The notes: generated by a model from the letters alone, not told the origin. A DNA stretch of 64,000 nucleotides from Macrotis lagotis (GCF_037893015.1 NC_133660.1:287653078-287717077), one strand, 5' to 3'; shown: positions 9,306 to 20,254, counted from the stretch's first letter. Made by a program: numbers and translations.

Positions 9306-12300
9306 CTGCGGGGAGAGGAGACGAGCCGGAGCGGGAGGCGCAGGCGGCGGCCCCGCGCCCCCGACCCCCGCTCCCCGCCCTGGGGCCCGGGGCTCTGGAG
9401 GGGCACGAGAGGGGGAGGCCCGCGGGCCGGCATCCGGGGCCCGACCAGCCCCAACAGCCCGCGGTGCCACCCCGGGCCTCGGCCTCCCCCGGAGAGCAGC
9501 CGCGGCTGGAGGCTAAGCCTGAGCGCGGGGTGCCCGGGGCCGGGGCCGGGGCCGGGGCCGGGGCCGGGGCCGGGGCCGGGGCCGGGGCCGGGGCCGGGGC
9601 CGGGGCCGGGGCCGGGCGCGTGCTGCCCGGAGGCCACCGTGGAGCCACAGAGACAGACAGACAGACAGTGAGAGACAGACAGAGAGACAGAGACAGAGAC
9701 AGAGAGGGAGAGAGAGACATAGAGAGAGAGAGAGACAGAGAGAGAGACAGAGACAGAGACAGAGTCAGAGAGACAGAGAGAGAGACAGAGAGAGAGAGAG
9801 TCAGAGAGACACAGAGAGAGACAGAGAGAAAGAGAGACAGAAAGAGACAGAGGGAGAGAGAGAGACAGAGAGAGAGAGACAGACTGAGAGACAGACAGAG
9901 AGAGAAAGACAGAGAGGGAGAGACAGAGAGATGGAGAAAGACAGAGAGGGAGAGAGACAGAGACAGAGAGATAGAGACAGAGACACAGAGAGACAGAAAG
10001 AGACAGAGAGAAAGAGAGAGAGACAGAGAGAGAAGCAGACAGATAGACAGACAGAGGGAGACTGACAGAAACAGACACAGAGACAGACAGAGAGGGGGGA
10101 GAGACAGAGTGAGAGAGACAGAGAGAGTCCCTGTGGGCCGTGTCAGACTTGGAAAACCACAATGCACATCATCCGTGATGATTCAACCTTTCCCTGCGCC
10201 ACTTGCATACAGCTCAGGCTAAGCTGGGGGTGTTGTTGCCCCTGGTACCCCGGGGGAGAGAGGACAAGAGAGCCCAGGCCAGAGCCCGGCACCCATCACT
10301 AGTGGAGGTGACTCGGGACATCCCCCCCCCCCCCAAGAGATGAGCCCGATCAGAAAGAAGGAGAAGCCAGAGGGGCCGAGCACGGAGCAGGCACCCACTG
10401 GTGAGTGTGAAGCCTGCCCAGAGCTCAGGAAGGGCCTGGCTTGAGAAGAGGCCAGCAGACTTTCCAGTCTGGGTCCCTTGTTTGTCCTTTGTCCTGGAAG
10501 AGGACGTGACATCGGGAAGTGATGTCCGAACTTGGGAGCCACCTGGATTGAAGTGGACGGGGTGAGCACAGTCACCAGCCTCACTTTCTCCTCTGAAGCC
10601 GAGTGGCTCCAGAGGCCGGATATGGTCCAAGACCCCCGGAGAGGGCCCTGGATGCAGTGGGAAACCTCCAGCTTTTGTTTTTTGCCCTAAGTGAGAGTCA
10701 GAGAGTTTGGAGAAAAGGTTTTGGTCAAATAATGAAGCTGGAGGCCAGAGGTCTATCATGGAAGCAGAGGAGAGTATGAGAAGGTAGAGGCCGGCCTAGA
10801 TGGTCACCCAAGGGCTTTCCTAGTGACAGCCCTGTTCATAGATGAGCAAATAGACAAGAAGGAAGAAGGAGACTCCTCGGTGTAATAGGAAGAAAACTGG
10901 GTTTTGAGAAAGTGGGTTCGACTCCTGATTGGTTCTTTTTTTAAAAAATCACTTCTTTTCACAAGGCAGCGGGGTTAAGTGGCTTGCCTAAGGCCACACA
11001 GTTAGGTCATTATGAAGTGTCTTAGGAGCAGATTTGAACTCAGCTCCTCCTGACTCCAGGGCTGGTGCTCTATCCACTGCGCCACCTAGCTGCCCCCATT
11101 TTTGCCTGCCTGACCTCGGACATAGATCTTTGTTGAACCTCTGGGATTGTTCGTTGATTCCATATGATGAATGTGTGCATTATTGGACCATAGGGTCTCC
11201 AAGATCTCTGGTAGTTCTAGTCCCTAAAGAGCCAAGGGGAGCAGAGACAGCACGTGTAATTTTGAGGCCTCTTCTCTTGGTTCTCCTTTCTTTCTTGGAA
11301 CTGACTGAACCCTACTAATGACTGATAACTCTGTGGGGGTCTCATATACCAGGAGTAAGAAGCCTTCCTAGGATGCCTTCCACCCTCACCCCAAAAGTCC
11401 AACGGAAACCCTGGAAGACTTGGAAGCACTCACTGTATTTGTGTTGGAGCGAGTTGCCTGGCACCCAAAATAGGTGGCAATAACAGCGATGAAGAACTCC
11501 AGGATGGTGAAGATGGTGAGCACGGCCAGATAGCCCCGGCCCACATCCTGCAAACACAGAACCATACAGACCCTGAAATCATTTAACCCCAGATGATTCA
11601 GAGTTGTGGGAAATGCCAGAACACAGAATGTCAGACCTGGCAGGGACCTCAGCACATGGACCATAATGTGGCAGGACTAGTATCTCAGGATTGGTGGGGA
11701 CCTCAAAAAAGATCCCCCCCTACAACCCCCAATAAGTGGCTTCTAATGTCTCTCTGAAGATCTCCAGTCATGGTGCCACCTCACTGTCTCAAAAGATATA
11801 GACAATTACTTCCACAGTCCCTCCTACAGACAGTCACCTGAAGCCAGGAGGCAGTCCCCTAGTCTTAAGGCAGGAATAAGCTCAGGTGGAGATTCTGACC
11901 CCTTTCTCCCCAGCCTAAGCCTTTTTATATTTCAAGGGGCAAAATCCCCAAACAAAGCAACCAAAAATCCATGCCTTCTTAAGGAGCCTTCCTATTTGAA
12001 CAGAACACTGAATTTAGAGTCAGAAAGTCCTGAATTCAAATCCTGCCTCAGATACTACCTATATAACCCTAAGCAAGTCAGTTAACCTCTCTCTCTGCTT
12101 CAGTTTCTTCATCTGTAAAATGGAGATAGCAATTTACCTCCCTCCCTGGGTGGTTATGAGGTCACATGTGAAAAGTGTTTTATTATTATTAATAATGATA
12201 AAAATAATAATAATGTTATCTTATCTGTCGCTGCAGCCACTGCCTAGTAGGAATGTTGAGGAGAGACACAGCAGAGGAAAAGGAAGAGAAAGAAAGGGCA

Positions 12301-14654
12301 GGGAAAATTATTTGACAGTCATTCTTTGATGGTTTACTCACTGTCCCCATAAAACCCTCAAATAGAATAATATGAGAATGTCAAAGAGGAAGGCAAGAAC
12401 TTCTCTGGGTGAAATGGGGTTGAAGGCTTCACGGAAGAGGGAGTGGCGCAGGCTGGACCTTGGCCACCAACAAGGAGAAGGGGGAGCAGTCTTGACCTCC
12501 ATGAATGGAGGCGTGTGAGTGTGTGTGTAAGTGTATGAATGTGTATGTGAGTGTGTTTGTGAGAGTGTGTGTGTGTGAGTGTGAGAATGTGAACATGTGT
12601 GTGTGTGTGTGTGTATAAGAGTGTGAGTGTATGTGAGAGTATGTGTATGAGAATGTGAATGTATGGGAGCCATCTGGCTTCACATTGCCCCCAGGTTTCA
12701 GAATTTCCATCTCTTGGTTGTGCTTGACCCCACACTCACCCAGTTAGTCACCCCAAAGTCCATCAACAGGATTGCCGTAGCAGCGAAGGAAGCGATAATG
12801 TTGATGATGTTCATGCCCAGGCTGCTCTTGACCTGCAGAGGAGAGAAGTGATGAGGGACCTCGTTCTCCCTGGGACCAGGATCGGGCTCTTGTGACCCTC
12901 ACCGAACTCTCAAACCACCGGCCAGTGCAGAGGACCCAGAAAAGCACCCCCACTGCCTGGAATAACTTTGCTTTTTGGCTATCTTCCTCTTCCTAAGCTT
13001 TGGTGCTGCTGCCTCCTAGCCCAGTGCTGTGTCCACCCAGTAGTTGGGGTTGACCTGCCATCGTGGCTTTGGCTACCACTGCCAGGGCCATGAAGGTGAG
13101 GTGGGAGTTGGGGACTCCCTTCCTCTATATAATTGCTCTTAAATCGAGGCCTTCTCTACAGTTAAGAAAAATGAAACTGAATCGTATTTTCCATCCCTCC
13201 ACGAGAGTAGGCAGCCACAGGTTTCACTGTCTGTCCCTGGATCATTTGCTGTCTATACTCCCCCTATCGCCCATCTCCTTTTGCTGTTCTTTCTGGGCAG
13301 GAGGAAAGAGTTTGGATTTGGTTGACCGCCTGCATTGGTTTGACTATGATGATTCAATGAGTTTGGACTCACCAGACAATTGGTGTGATGCTTTTCTGCA
13401 GCCACCGAGAGGGATCCAGAGATGATGAACTGTGTGAGGAGGAGGGTGACACCAGTGACATGTCAGTAGACCGAGCCATCAGGCAGCCAAGATGGGCAAG
13501 TGAGAATATGGGCTCTTCTAGGTGTCGGAATGAGGGAGGCAGTTCCTTGATTCCCCCTCCCCCCAAGACCCCGAGGTCTGTGTGCTGTCTGACTCCAGGA
13601 TGGTGGACTTTGGGGAGTCAGGGGCACCTCTGCCACCAGGCTCCTTTATCTCATCATCTTCTCTTACTTTTCCCTCCAGTCACTCCTCCCCTGGGTGGTG
13701 GAGCTGAGGCCTGAAGCAATGACCTAAGGCTGGATGCTCCCCGCTCCCTTCTTGTCTTCTCAGAGGCTTGGCCCTCTCTGGGTCTGACTTCTGCTCTTCT
13801 ATGAGAAAAATAATGCCTAAGGAGGGCCTTAGATTTGCCCAAGGTCCCACAGCAAGTCAGAGTCAGAGCTGAGACCTGAACCCAGGTCTCCAGCTTACTA
13901 TAGGATTTTTCAGTATTTTTGTGGATCTGGGCAACACTGAAAGGGGGTGTGAGTCCAGATGGACTGGAGGGCCCAAGAAGGGGAGGGCCAGTGACTGTGG
14001 CCTAACTTTGTTCTCTTATCTCACTCAGGGTAGGTGAGGCTGGACAGCAACACCTGGGCTCTTGGAATGGTTTATGGGTAATTTGGTGATGGTGACTGGG
14101 AAGGGACAGGGACCTGAGGGGAACATGACCTTCTCCCTAGACTGGCTTCTTCTAAGCTCCCACCCCTCTCTAGTACTCACACACACTCCTCCCCAGAAGG
14201 GGATCCCTCCATCGATGAACAACATGCCGATGTAGCCCCTCCGAAACATCAGCAGGACGCTGCCAAAGCTGATGTAGATGAGGCCGATCAAAATCTGGAC
14301 CGTCTGCCGGGAGAAGCAAGAGGGAACACCAGAAATCGGGGTGCCCATCCTCCCTTCCCCTTGGTTTTATAGAACATTATGGCTGCAGCATGATCCTTAA
14401 TGCTCAAGGGTCTGTCCTGACAGGCATCCCTAGCTCCTTAATCCTTCTGGGGACATGATTCAATTCAACAGGTATATACTAGGCACTGGCCCTGGGCCAG
14501 GTGCTAGGGATGCAAAAACAAAAATGAAACCATTCCTACCTTCAGGGAGCTTACATTCTAATAGGGGCTCTCAGTGTAGACACAGACAAGTTAACTCAGT
14601 TTATATAAAGTAATTCAGAGAGAGAGAAAGAGGGAAAAAGCGGGAGGGAGGGGG

Positions 14655-14692
<38 letters not shown>

Positions 14693-16417
14693 CCAGTTGG
14701 TAGAAGATCCTAACTCTAAATGCCCACTGGCCTTGCAAGACAATAATACAAGGAATTCTAAGAGGCAAAGGGTCCTAGGTGTGTGACCATGGACAAGTCA
14801 CTTAACCCCATGGCCTTGCAAAAAAAAAAGAGGCAAAGGGAAAGTTGCTTTTTAGCAAGACAACAAACACCCCAAGTTTCTTATTTATAAACAAAGCTAC
14901 TCTGGGGAAATGGGCATGTAGAAAACTATTTTTACCAGTGATCCTTTATGAATATGGGTTGAACCTCACTTTCTGTGACTAGAGATATTGTCTAGCCCCA
15001 GACTTACTGTAGAGGTCAGGCTGACCTCAGAGACCTCCTGGGGAAGGGGATGCTTGGATCCCACCAGGGCCAGGGTCTATCCAAGGCTTCTGTTTTGGGT
15101 TCCCCCAATTTGAATGTTTTGGCTTGCTGATATGCCTCAATGCCGCTGCTCTGGGCCCTGCCCTCTCCACCATTTTGCTTAACTACATGTGTGAACATGT
15201 GGTTCATGCAGGTACCTTTGTCTCAGCTTTATTTAATACAAAACTCCAGAGAATGGACAAGGAACCATATCTTTTTTTCTGGCTCTCTTCTTTACCAAAT
15301 GACCAAGTACATTTCTTTCTAAAATGGTTTTAGATTTCGGGGTTTGTTCTCATGACTAACAGACACCAGAAGGAAAAGACAGAAGATCTCCCTTCTGGTT
15401 CTGACCACTTGCTGAATAACTTTGGACAAGATCCTTGTCTCTTTGGGCCTCTACCCTTTCAGACAAAAAATGGAGGAAGGAAGGGGAATGGGACGAAGTA
15501 CATTTTAAGGTCCATTCCAACTCCACATGTCTAAGATTGTAGGTACAGCTTCTATTTTTTTGTCTCAAACCTATCTCAACAAGGTTCATGATGTGTATGT
15601 GTGTGGGGGTGGGGGTAGATTGGGGTGCTGGAAGTGAGAGAGGTGGTCTGGTGTGGGATGGTTCCACTCATTATGTGCTTTCTGAATGGATAGAAAGAAC
15701 ACTATCAGCCTTGATTCCTTCGGGCTAAGGTCAGAGTGTGGAAGGGGAAGTTTGAGAAAAGGACACAGGGAATAGGTTATTGGGGTTGTTGGGAAGGGGG
15801 AGGCATGAGAGTTGACTTATATAGAAGGGTATTTTGAGGTTCAATGTTATTTGGCCCTAGGAGGAGGAACTAGCCCCAAAGAAAGGATGTTATAAGTGAG
15901 GCACAATAAGGCTTGATATGAGAAAAAAGGTCTCCTTCACCCATTATCTGCAATGGTAGTGAGCTTCCCATCATTGAAGGGCTTCAAGCAGAGCATGGGT
16001 TCCTACAGTGTCAAAGGTATTTGGGTGACGATTCTTGTTCAGATATAGGCTGGAATAACCAGACACTGGGGTTCTGGCCAGTTCTATGATCCTCTTTCTA
16101 TTCATAACCCCCTCAAACCCTGTCCTTGTCCTCAGGAAGCATCTCTCTTTGCCCCCAGCCCAGCCCAAAGCAGACTCCAAGGATGGGCTTACCCCTAAGG
16201 CCTTGGGCTCCCCGCTGAGGAATGTTTCTCCTGAAGGAAGTCTCTGATGGGGCACATTTCCAGAAGGTTGTGACCCTAGTGGTGGGTCCTCAAACTGCAA
16301 TGTCCCAGGAGATTGGCTCAGGGTCCTGGGCAGCATCGTGGGGCCTGGCCGGATACCGCTGGCATTATTTGGGGGGATGACCACAAACACCCCATTAGTG
16401 GCAGGTGTTGAGGTCAT
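9186..16417 (-). CDS. MS4A15: MS4A15, complete coding sequence in six exons
   Basis: Exons 16193-16417, 14181-14303, 13373-13429, 12740-12832, 11434-11547 and 9186-9305 join in phase 0 to give 243 codons plus stop (human about 240 as I recall). The N-terminus ATNGVFVVIPPNNASG is almost identical to human MS4A15, as is SAFSADFNIPSPAA near the C-terminus. TM1 is about residues 77-95, TM2 101-128 (PFWGG then CFIISGSLSVAA), TM3 142-163 and TM4 172-195. A PPAY motif (228-231) in the cytosolic tail fits the PPxY class bound by WW domains of NEDD4-type ligases (inference). MS4A15 is known from lung epithelium and is reported to sit in the ER, where it alters calcium and lipid handling and ferroptosis resistance. 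Every splice site is canonical and no lesion is seen. The last intron holds the GGGGCC tract. Confidence 0.96.
9536..9613 (+). repeat. (GGGGCC)13 hexanucleotide tract
   Basis: Thirteen uninterrupted GGGGCC units on the plus strand, followed by a partial unit. It lies in the last intron of MS4A15, 231 bases upstream (in transcription order) of the terminal exon acceptor. The unit is the same as that expanded in human C9orf72. Since MS4A15 is read from the minus strand, its own pre-mRNA would carry GGCCCC units, and only antisense RNA would carry GGGGCC. Confidence 0.97.
9648..10128 (+). repeat. AGACAG/AGAG purine-rich tandem repeat, about 480 bp
   Basis: Continuous AGACAG, AGAGAC and AGAG units with few interruptions, starting about 35 bases after the GGGGCC tract. 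It leaves several frames open on both strands (Arg/Glu/Thr/Asp-rich on plus, Ser/Leu-rich on minus), which explains long spurious reading frames here. Confidence 0.95.
10490..10720 (+). repeat. Composite SINE module (GAAGA...CATCAGG family), copy 1
   Basis: Shares the order TTTGTCCT...GAAGAGGACGTGACATCGGG, GGATTGAAGTGGA, CACCAGCCTCACTTTCTCCT, CCAGAGGCCGGATATGG and CCTGGATGCAGTGGGA with copies at 52.1, 58.8, 59.15 and 60.6 kb. The unusually GC-rich version sits in the MS4A15 last intron. Confidence 0.65.
10936..11096 (-). repeat. tRNA-headed marsupial SINE
   Basis: The minus strand begins GGGGCAGCTAGGTGGCGCAG and passes GAGTTCAAATCTGCTCC and TTAACCCCGCTGCCTTGTG into an A-rich end. Young family, well matched to other copies in the window. 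Confidence 0.9.
11434..11547 (-). CDS. MS4A15: MS4A15 TM4 exon
   Basis: 114 bp; acceptor GTTTGCAG, donor GTGAGT. Encodes DVGRGYLAVLTIFTILEFF then IAVIATYFGCQATRSNTNT. It has the same length and phase as the MS4A8 TM4 exon. Confidence 0.97.
12000..12190 (+). repeat. MIR/CORE-SINE
   Basis: Contains AGTCAGAAAGTCCTGAATTC, TGCCTCAGATACTACCTA, CAAGTCAGTTAACCTC and TTCATCTGTAAAATGGAGAT. In the intron between the MS4A15 TM3 and TM4 exons. Confidence 0.75.
12512..12664. repeat. TG-rich compound microsatellite
   Basis: About 150 bp of GTGTGA, GTGTGT and GTATGTGA units in the intron after the MS4A15 TM3 exon, starting 76 bases downstream of its donor. Confidence 0.93.
12740..12832 (-). CDS. MS4A15: MS4A15 TM3 exon
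   Basis: 93 bp (31 codons); acceptor CTCTGCAG, donor GTGAGT. Encodes VKSSLGMNIINIIASFAATA then ILLMDFGVTNW. Confidence 0.97.
13373..13429 (-). CDS. MS4A15: MS4A15 57-bp TM2 exon
   Basis: 57 bp; acceptor CACACAG, donor GTGAGT. Encodes FIISGSLSVAAEKHHTNCL, the strongest family signature; human reads AEKNHTSCL at its end. Confidence 0.98.
13830..13905 (-). repeat. MIR fragment
   Basis: GCCCAAGGTCCCACAGCAAG, then GAACCCAGGTCTCCAG: complement of a MIR head and core. Confidence 0.55.
14181..14303 (-). CDS. MS4A15: MS4A15 TM1-TM2 exon
   Basis: 123 bp (41 codons); acceptor CCGGCAG, donor GTGAGT. Encodes TVQILIGLIYISFGSVLLMF, then RRGYIGMLFIDGGIPFWGGV and C. Confidence 0.98.
14617..14690. repeat. 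(GA)n microsatellite
   Basis: Interrupted then perfect GA run in the first coding intron of MS4A15. The preceding 14460-14600 resembles an old interspersed repeat (GGAGCTTACATTCTAATAGG). Confidence 0.9.
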
Positions 16418-16431
16418 TGTGGCCAAAGAGA
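16193..16431 (-). CDS. MS4A15: MS4A15 first coding exon (14 bases of 5' UTR)
   Basis: The acceptor TTTTACAG (minus) gives an exon start at 16431; the ATG is at 16417-16415. The first 75 codons end GETFLSGEPKALG before donor GTAAGC. An upstream in-frame ATG at 16450 is inside the intron, so it is not the start. An untranslated first exon must lie further upstream. Confidence 0.95.
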
Positions 16432-16754
16432 CTGTAAAACAAAGGGTCATGGAACAGAGGAGTCTTTACCCTGGTGATGAGGCATAGCTGGCTTCCAGGG
16501 TGTTCTGGGCCCCTCAGTTTAGGACCAGAAGCCTGAAATTTGAATTCTTCTTCTGCTATTCCCCTCTCCCACCTTGACACTGATTGTTGGAAGGGTCCTA
16601 GGGCTCCATTAGGCTAACCCCTTCATTTTACAGAAAAGGAAACTGAGACTAAGTTATTAACTTGCTAAGAACACACTTAAGAATAGAATGCACAGAGACC
16701 ACAGAGTGCAGGGTGCATTGAGGGAGCATTTGGTTGTCTAGTTTTGAGAGAATA

Positions 16755-16935
16755 TAATGTGTGAAGGGAAGTAATGTTAAAAAACCAAAAGTAGACAAAA
16801 AACATAGGCTGGATCACATTGTAAAGGACAGTAGGTGTCCATCTGAGGAATTTTTCTCTTTCCCCCCAGAGGCAGTAGGGAGCTATTGAAGGATTGGGGG
16901 CACCTGGTCAGACCTGAAGCCTCCCAGGCTATTCT
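16755..16935 (+). repeat. Unnamed old interspersed repeat (copy 1 of 4)
   Basis: Shares GGATCACATTGTAAAGGAC, GGAGCTATTGAAGGATTGGG and CTGGTCAGACCTG with stretches at 28.9, 34.1 and 63.6 kb. The family is common in mammals but I cannot name it with confidence. Confidence 0.4.
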
Positions 16936-18204
16936 AATAAATACCAGCGGTAATAATGACTAACATCTCTTGCAAAGTGCTCCATCTGTAAAGCCTCATT
17001 TGTATGCATTCCCTTGATATGTGTGACCTTTCAGCAGCTCTGGATGTTGCTAATAACCAAGAGGACCTGAGAGATTCAGGGAAAAGCAGACTAGGTTTGG
17101 GGTTGGTTTTATTTGTTCCCCTGCTTGTTTGTTTGTGGCCTGACCTTGGGCAAATCCCCTTCCCTTTCTGGTCTCAAGTTCTCTCTTATACACAAAGAGG
17201 GGTGGTGACTTCCAAGTTTGCTCTCAGCTCTAAAACTATCATTCATTTACTGTAACAAACATATTGATGATAATGTTGGCCTCATTTCCCCTACCATCTT
17301 ACTTGGAGATCTACTGGGAAATGGCCCTTTCCTTACTCTTTTTTATTGAAAGATTTTTAACCCTTTCCTTACTTTTGAGGAAGACCCCTGAGCAGCTGAA
17401 TAAGGGTGGGCCATCCCAAAACCTAGGCCTGGCTCAACACTCTGCTTCCTGCCCCCGTTCAAGCTGATGAGTTTGACTAAACCCCCTGTTATTTCTGACC
17501 CTCGCCCAGCAACAATGCACATTGTAGCCAGTGAACTTTGTTTTTTATCTACTGCTCACTTTTCTACTCTGACTAACAATTTCCCACCTATTTTCTCTTG
17601 GTTTCCACCTGTTTTTCTCCCTATCCATGTGTTAATGAATCACTAGCGGGAAATTCATCCCCAGCTACCACATTCCATTCTCTCCTCCCTATCTTCTTTA
17701 ATTCTCCTCCTCCCAAGTCCCTCTCCAACTCTGACTTTTCACTTATCCATTGCGATTCCTATTCCATAATGAATAAGCTTTCCTTCATCCTGAACCTCCT
17801 CTCATATTTCTTCCACTACTAGCCCTCAGTGACCCTTGATGATGATACCACATCCCTGACCATCTCCATTACCACTGGCTGTTCCTTCACTCCTGTCTCC
17901 CCTTCCCCACTGGTCCACAAGGATTTCCACATGTATGCACCAATTCCCTAACCTCCCAATTTCTTAGCTTCCTTAAAACCCTTGATCTACTCCATCCCAC
18001 CCACAGGGATATTCACCCACTAGTTCTCACCAGTATCCACAAGAGTTGCATTTCTTAGATGTAAACTCTGACATTCCTTTATTTGACAATCACTGCCAAT
18101 TATTCTATCTATTCCTTTGATTTACCTTTGATCCCTTCATCCCTTAGTATTTTCTCAGGCCATTACCCTCCTGCTCTAACTTCCCTTCCCTTCTTGCATA
18201 AGTT

Positions 18205-18350
18205 TTTTTTTTTTTTATTTTTGCAAGGCAAATGGGGTTAAGTGGCTTGCCTAAGGCCACACAGCTAGGTAATTATTAAGTGTCTGGGTTCAGATTTGAA
18301 CTCAGGTATTCCTGTCTCCAGGGTCACTGTGCCACCTAGCTGCCCCCCTT
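18205..18350 (-). repeat. tRNA-headed marsupial SINE (left of tandem pair)
   Basis: Complement of GGGGGCAGCTAGGTGGCAC to the CTTGCAAAAATAAAAA tail. Flanked by CCTTCTTGCATAAG and CCTTCTTGTATAAT, a target-site duplication. Confidence 0.88.
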
Positions 18351-18360
18351 CTTGTATAAT

Positions 18361-18440
18361 CTTCTTCTTCTTCTTCTTCTTCTTCTTCTTCTTCTTCTTC
18401 TTCTTCTTCTTCTTCTTCTTCTTCTTCTTCTTCTTCTTCT
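18361..18440. repeat. (CTT)n trinucleotide tract, 80 bp
   Basis: Perfect CTT repeat between two SINE copies. It probably grew from the CTTCTTG target-site sequence (inference). Confidence 0.97.
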
Positions 18441-18593
18441 GTTTTAGGATTTTGCAAGGCAAATGGGGTTAAGTGGCTTGCCCAAAGCCACACAGCTAGG
18501 TAATTAGTAAGTATCTGAGACCGGATTTGAACCCAGGTACTCCTGACTCCAGGGCCGGTGCTCTATCCACTGCACCACCTAGCCACCCCCCTT
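18441..18593 (-). repeat. tRNA-headed marsupial SINE (right of tandem pair)
   Basis: Second minus-strand copy, ending TAGCCACCCCCC, followed again by CTTCTTGTATCATC. Confidence 0.88.
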
Positions 18594-18855
18594 CTTGTAT
18601 CATCTTAAACCCATGATTACCCAGGTCAACTCTACATTCTTCTTTTCCTACTAATCACTGATTATGCCATGTCAAACCTTAGTCCTGGTTTACAATTATT
18701 GTAGTTTTTATTTCTATTTATATACTACTGAATGGAACTGGAGGAAACCTCACCATTGTGCTGACTGAATGCATTATAAATTCACAGCATGCATCTTCAG
18801 TTGGGCTCTGGCCCTGGCAAGGCAATCCTTTTATTTTTCCCTAATTAATTCCTTA

Positions 18856-19085
18856 AGGGTGGCTAGATAGTGCATGAATAGAGTGTGGGGCATGATGTCC
18901 TGAGTTCTAATCTGATCTCAGACACTTACATGATTTGTGATCCTGAGCAAGTCACTTAACCCTGCTTACCATCTGTAAATGAACTGGAGAAGAGAATGAC
19001 AAACCACTCAGTTTCTTTGCCAAGAAAATCCCAAATAGGGTTGTGGAGAGTTAGACATGACTGAAAAAACTGAACAGTAACAAAA
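18856..19085 (+). repeat. CORE-SINE with RTE-type tail (MAR1-like)
   Basis: Head GGTGGCTAGATAGTGCATG, core ACCCTGCTTACCATCTGTAA, tail TTGTGGAGAGTTAGACATGA then CTGAAAAAACTGAACA. Confidence 0.8.
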
Positions 19086-19445
19086 ATTAATTCCTTATCT
19101 CACACCCCACAAAAACTTTTCCAAACCTCGCTTCAAAAGGTGCACACCCCCACCTCCCTTCTTCTTAGTTGATTTTTGCCTAGTGGAAGGGGGAGGGGAA
19201 GATGGGAAGGAGAGAAAATAAATGCTTGTGAATGTTTAAAAGCAAGATAAATTAAAATTACATTAAAAAATGAAGTCATACAACATGAGCTCCCTCTTCT
19301 CCCTTTTTCATTATCCTTGGAATCTGTTATCATCATCTCCAATTCTTCAATGAATTAGCCCTTCTTGCCAAATCCATTTTCTTTTCATTTGCCCTTAATA
19401 CCATCATGCCATCTCCTTTAATTTCTGGCAATCTTACAGTCTTAA

Positions 19446-19448
<3 letters not shown>

Positions 19449-19486
<38 letters not shown>
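19449..19486. repeat. (TC)n microsatellite
   Basis: Uninterrupted TC run inside the L2. Confidence 0.95.
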
Positions 19487-19488
<2 letters not shown>

Positions 19489-20096
19489 GTTCCCCAGGGT
19501 CAGAAGAGTAGGATACAACTGATTGGCCAAACAACAACAGTCACTCATACCCAGAACTATCAATCCATCTCTTCCTTGAGCTTCAGCCCTTTATTACCCC
19601 TTGAATCTTCCAGTTTCCATCTTCTGGAGATTCTTCAAACTAAATATGTTCAAAATAATACTTGTCATCTTTCCCCCACTACCCCCAACTCTCCCCCACT
19701 ACTAACTACCCCTCTTTAAAACTTCCCTATTTCTGTCAAAGACACAATCACCCTTCCAATAGCTCAGGTTCATAATCTCATGATCCCTTTCTCCTCATTC
19801 TCCTTCATCCTACATACCAAAACAAATATTGTGTCAAATATTGCTACTTTTTGCCTTGAGACAGGTGTAGCATTTAGCCCCTTCTCTCTACCATCTTCAT
19901 TTCTTCTTGTTTAGATTATTTTACCAATCTCTTCATTGTTCTCTGTGATTTAAGTCTCTCACCATTTCATACATCCTACACATAGCTATTTAAAATGATT
20001 TTCCTTAAATGTAGATCAAACTGCGCCACTCTCTTACTCAATAAACTCCAGTGGTTTTCTATTGCCCCAAGATAAGATATAAATTCCTCTGTTCAC

Positions 20097-20254
20097 TTTT
20101 TTTTTTTTAGATTTTTCCAAGGCAATGGGGTTAAGTGGCTTGCCCAAGGCCACATGGCTAGGTACTTATTAAGTGTCTGAGGCCGGATTTGAACTCAGGT
20201 ACTCCTGACTCCAAGGCCAGTGCTCTTATCCACTACACCACCTAGCCACCCCAC
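20097..20254 (-). repeat. tRNA-headed marsupial SINE inside L2
   Basis: Poly-T start on plus, TTTCCAAGGCAATGGGGTTA, ending ACCTAGCCACCCC. L2 sequence resumes on the other side. Confidence 0.88.

Larger units (their letters stand above)
8860..9640. other. CpG island over the last MS4A15 exon
   Basis: Very GC- and CpG-rich, in sharp contrast with the AT-rich surroundings. It covers the last intron end, the whole terminal coding exon (9186-9305) and part of the 3' UTR, and it runs into the GGGGCC tract. A lesser GC-rich zone extends left to about 8150. No gene on the plus strand was recognised that would use it as a promoter. Confidence 0.75.

Noticed and set aside
9648-10128. CRISPR-like array
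   Set aside because: No unit-plus-spacer structure; simple tandem repeat in a vertebrate intron.
9071-10162. Very long open frames on both strands (over 350 codons on minus, about 250 on plus)
   Set aside because: They run through the GGGGCC and AGACAG tracts, whose units lack stops; outside the repeats they only overlap the true MS4A15 terminal exon in wrong frames.
16418-16450. Upstream in-frame ATG for MS4A15 (MTLCFTVSLAT before MTSTPATNG)
   Set aside because: A good acceptor (TTTTACAG) lies between it and the family start, so it is intronic.
18265-18493. Poly-Lys and poly-Glu frames
   Set aside because: Translation of the CTT tract and flanking SINEs.
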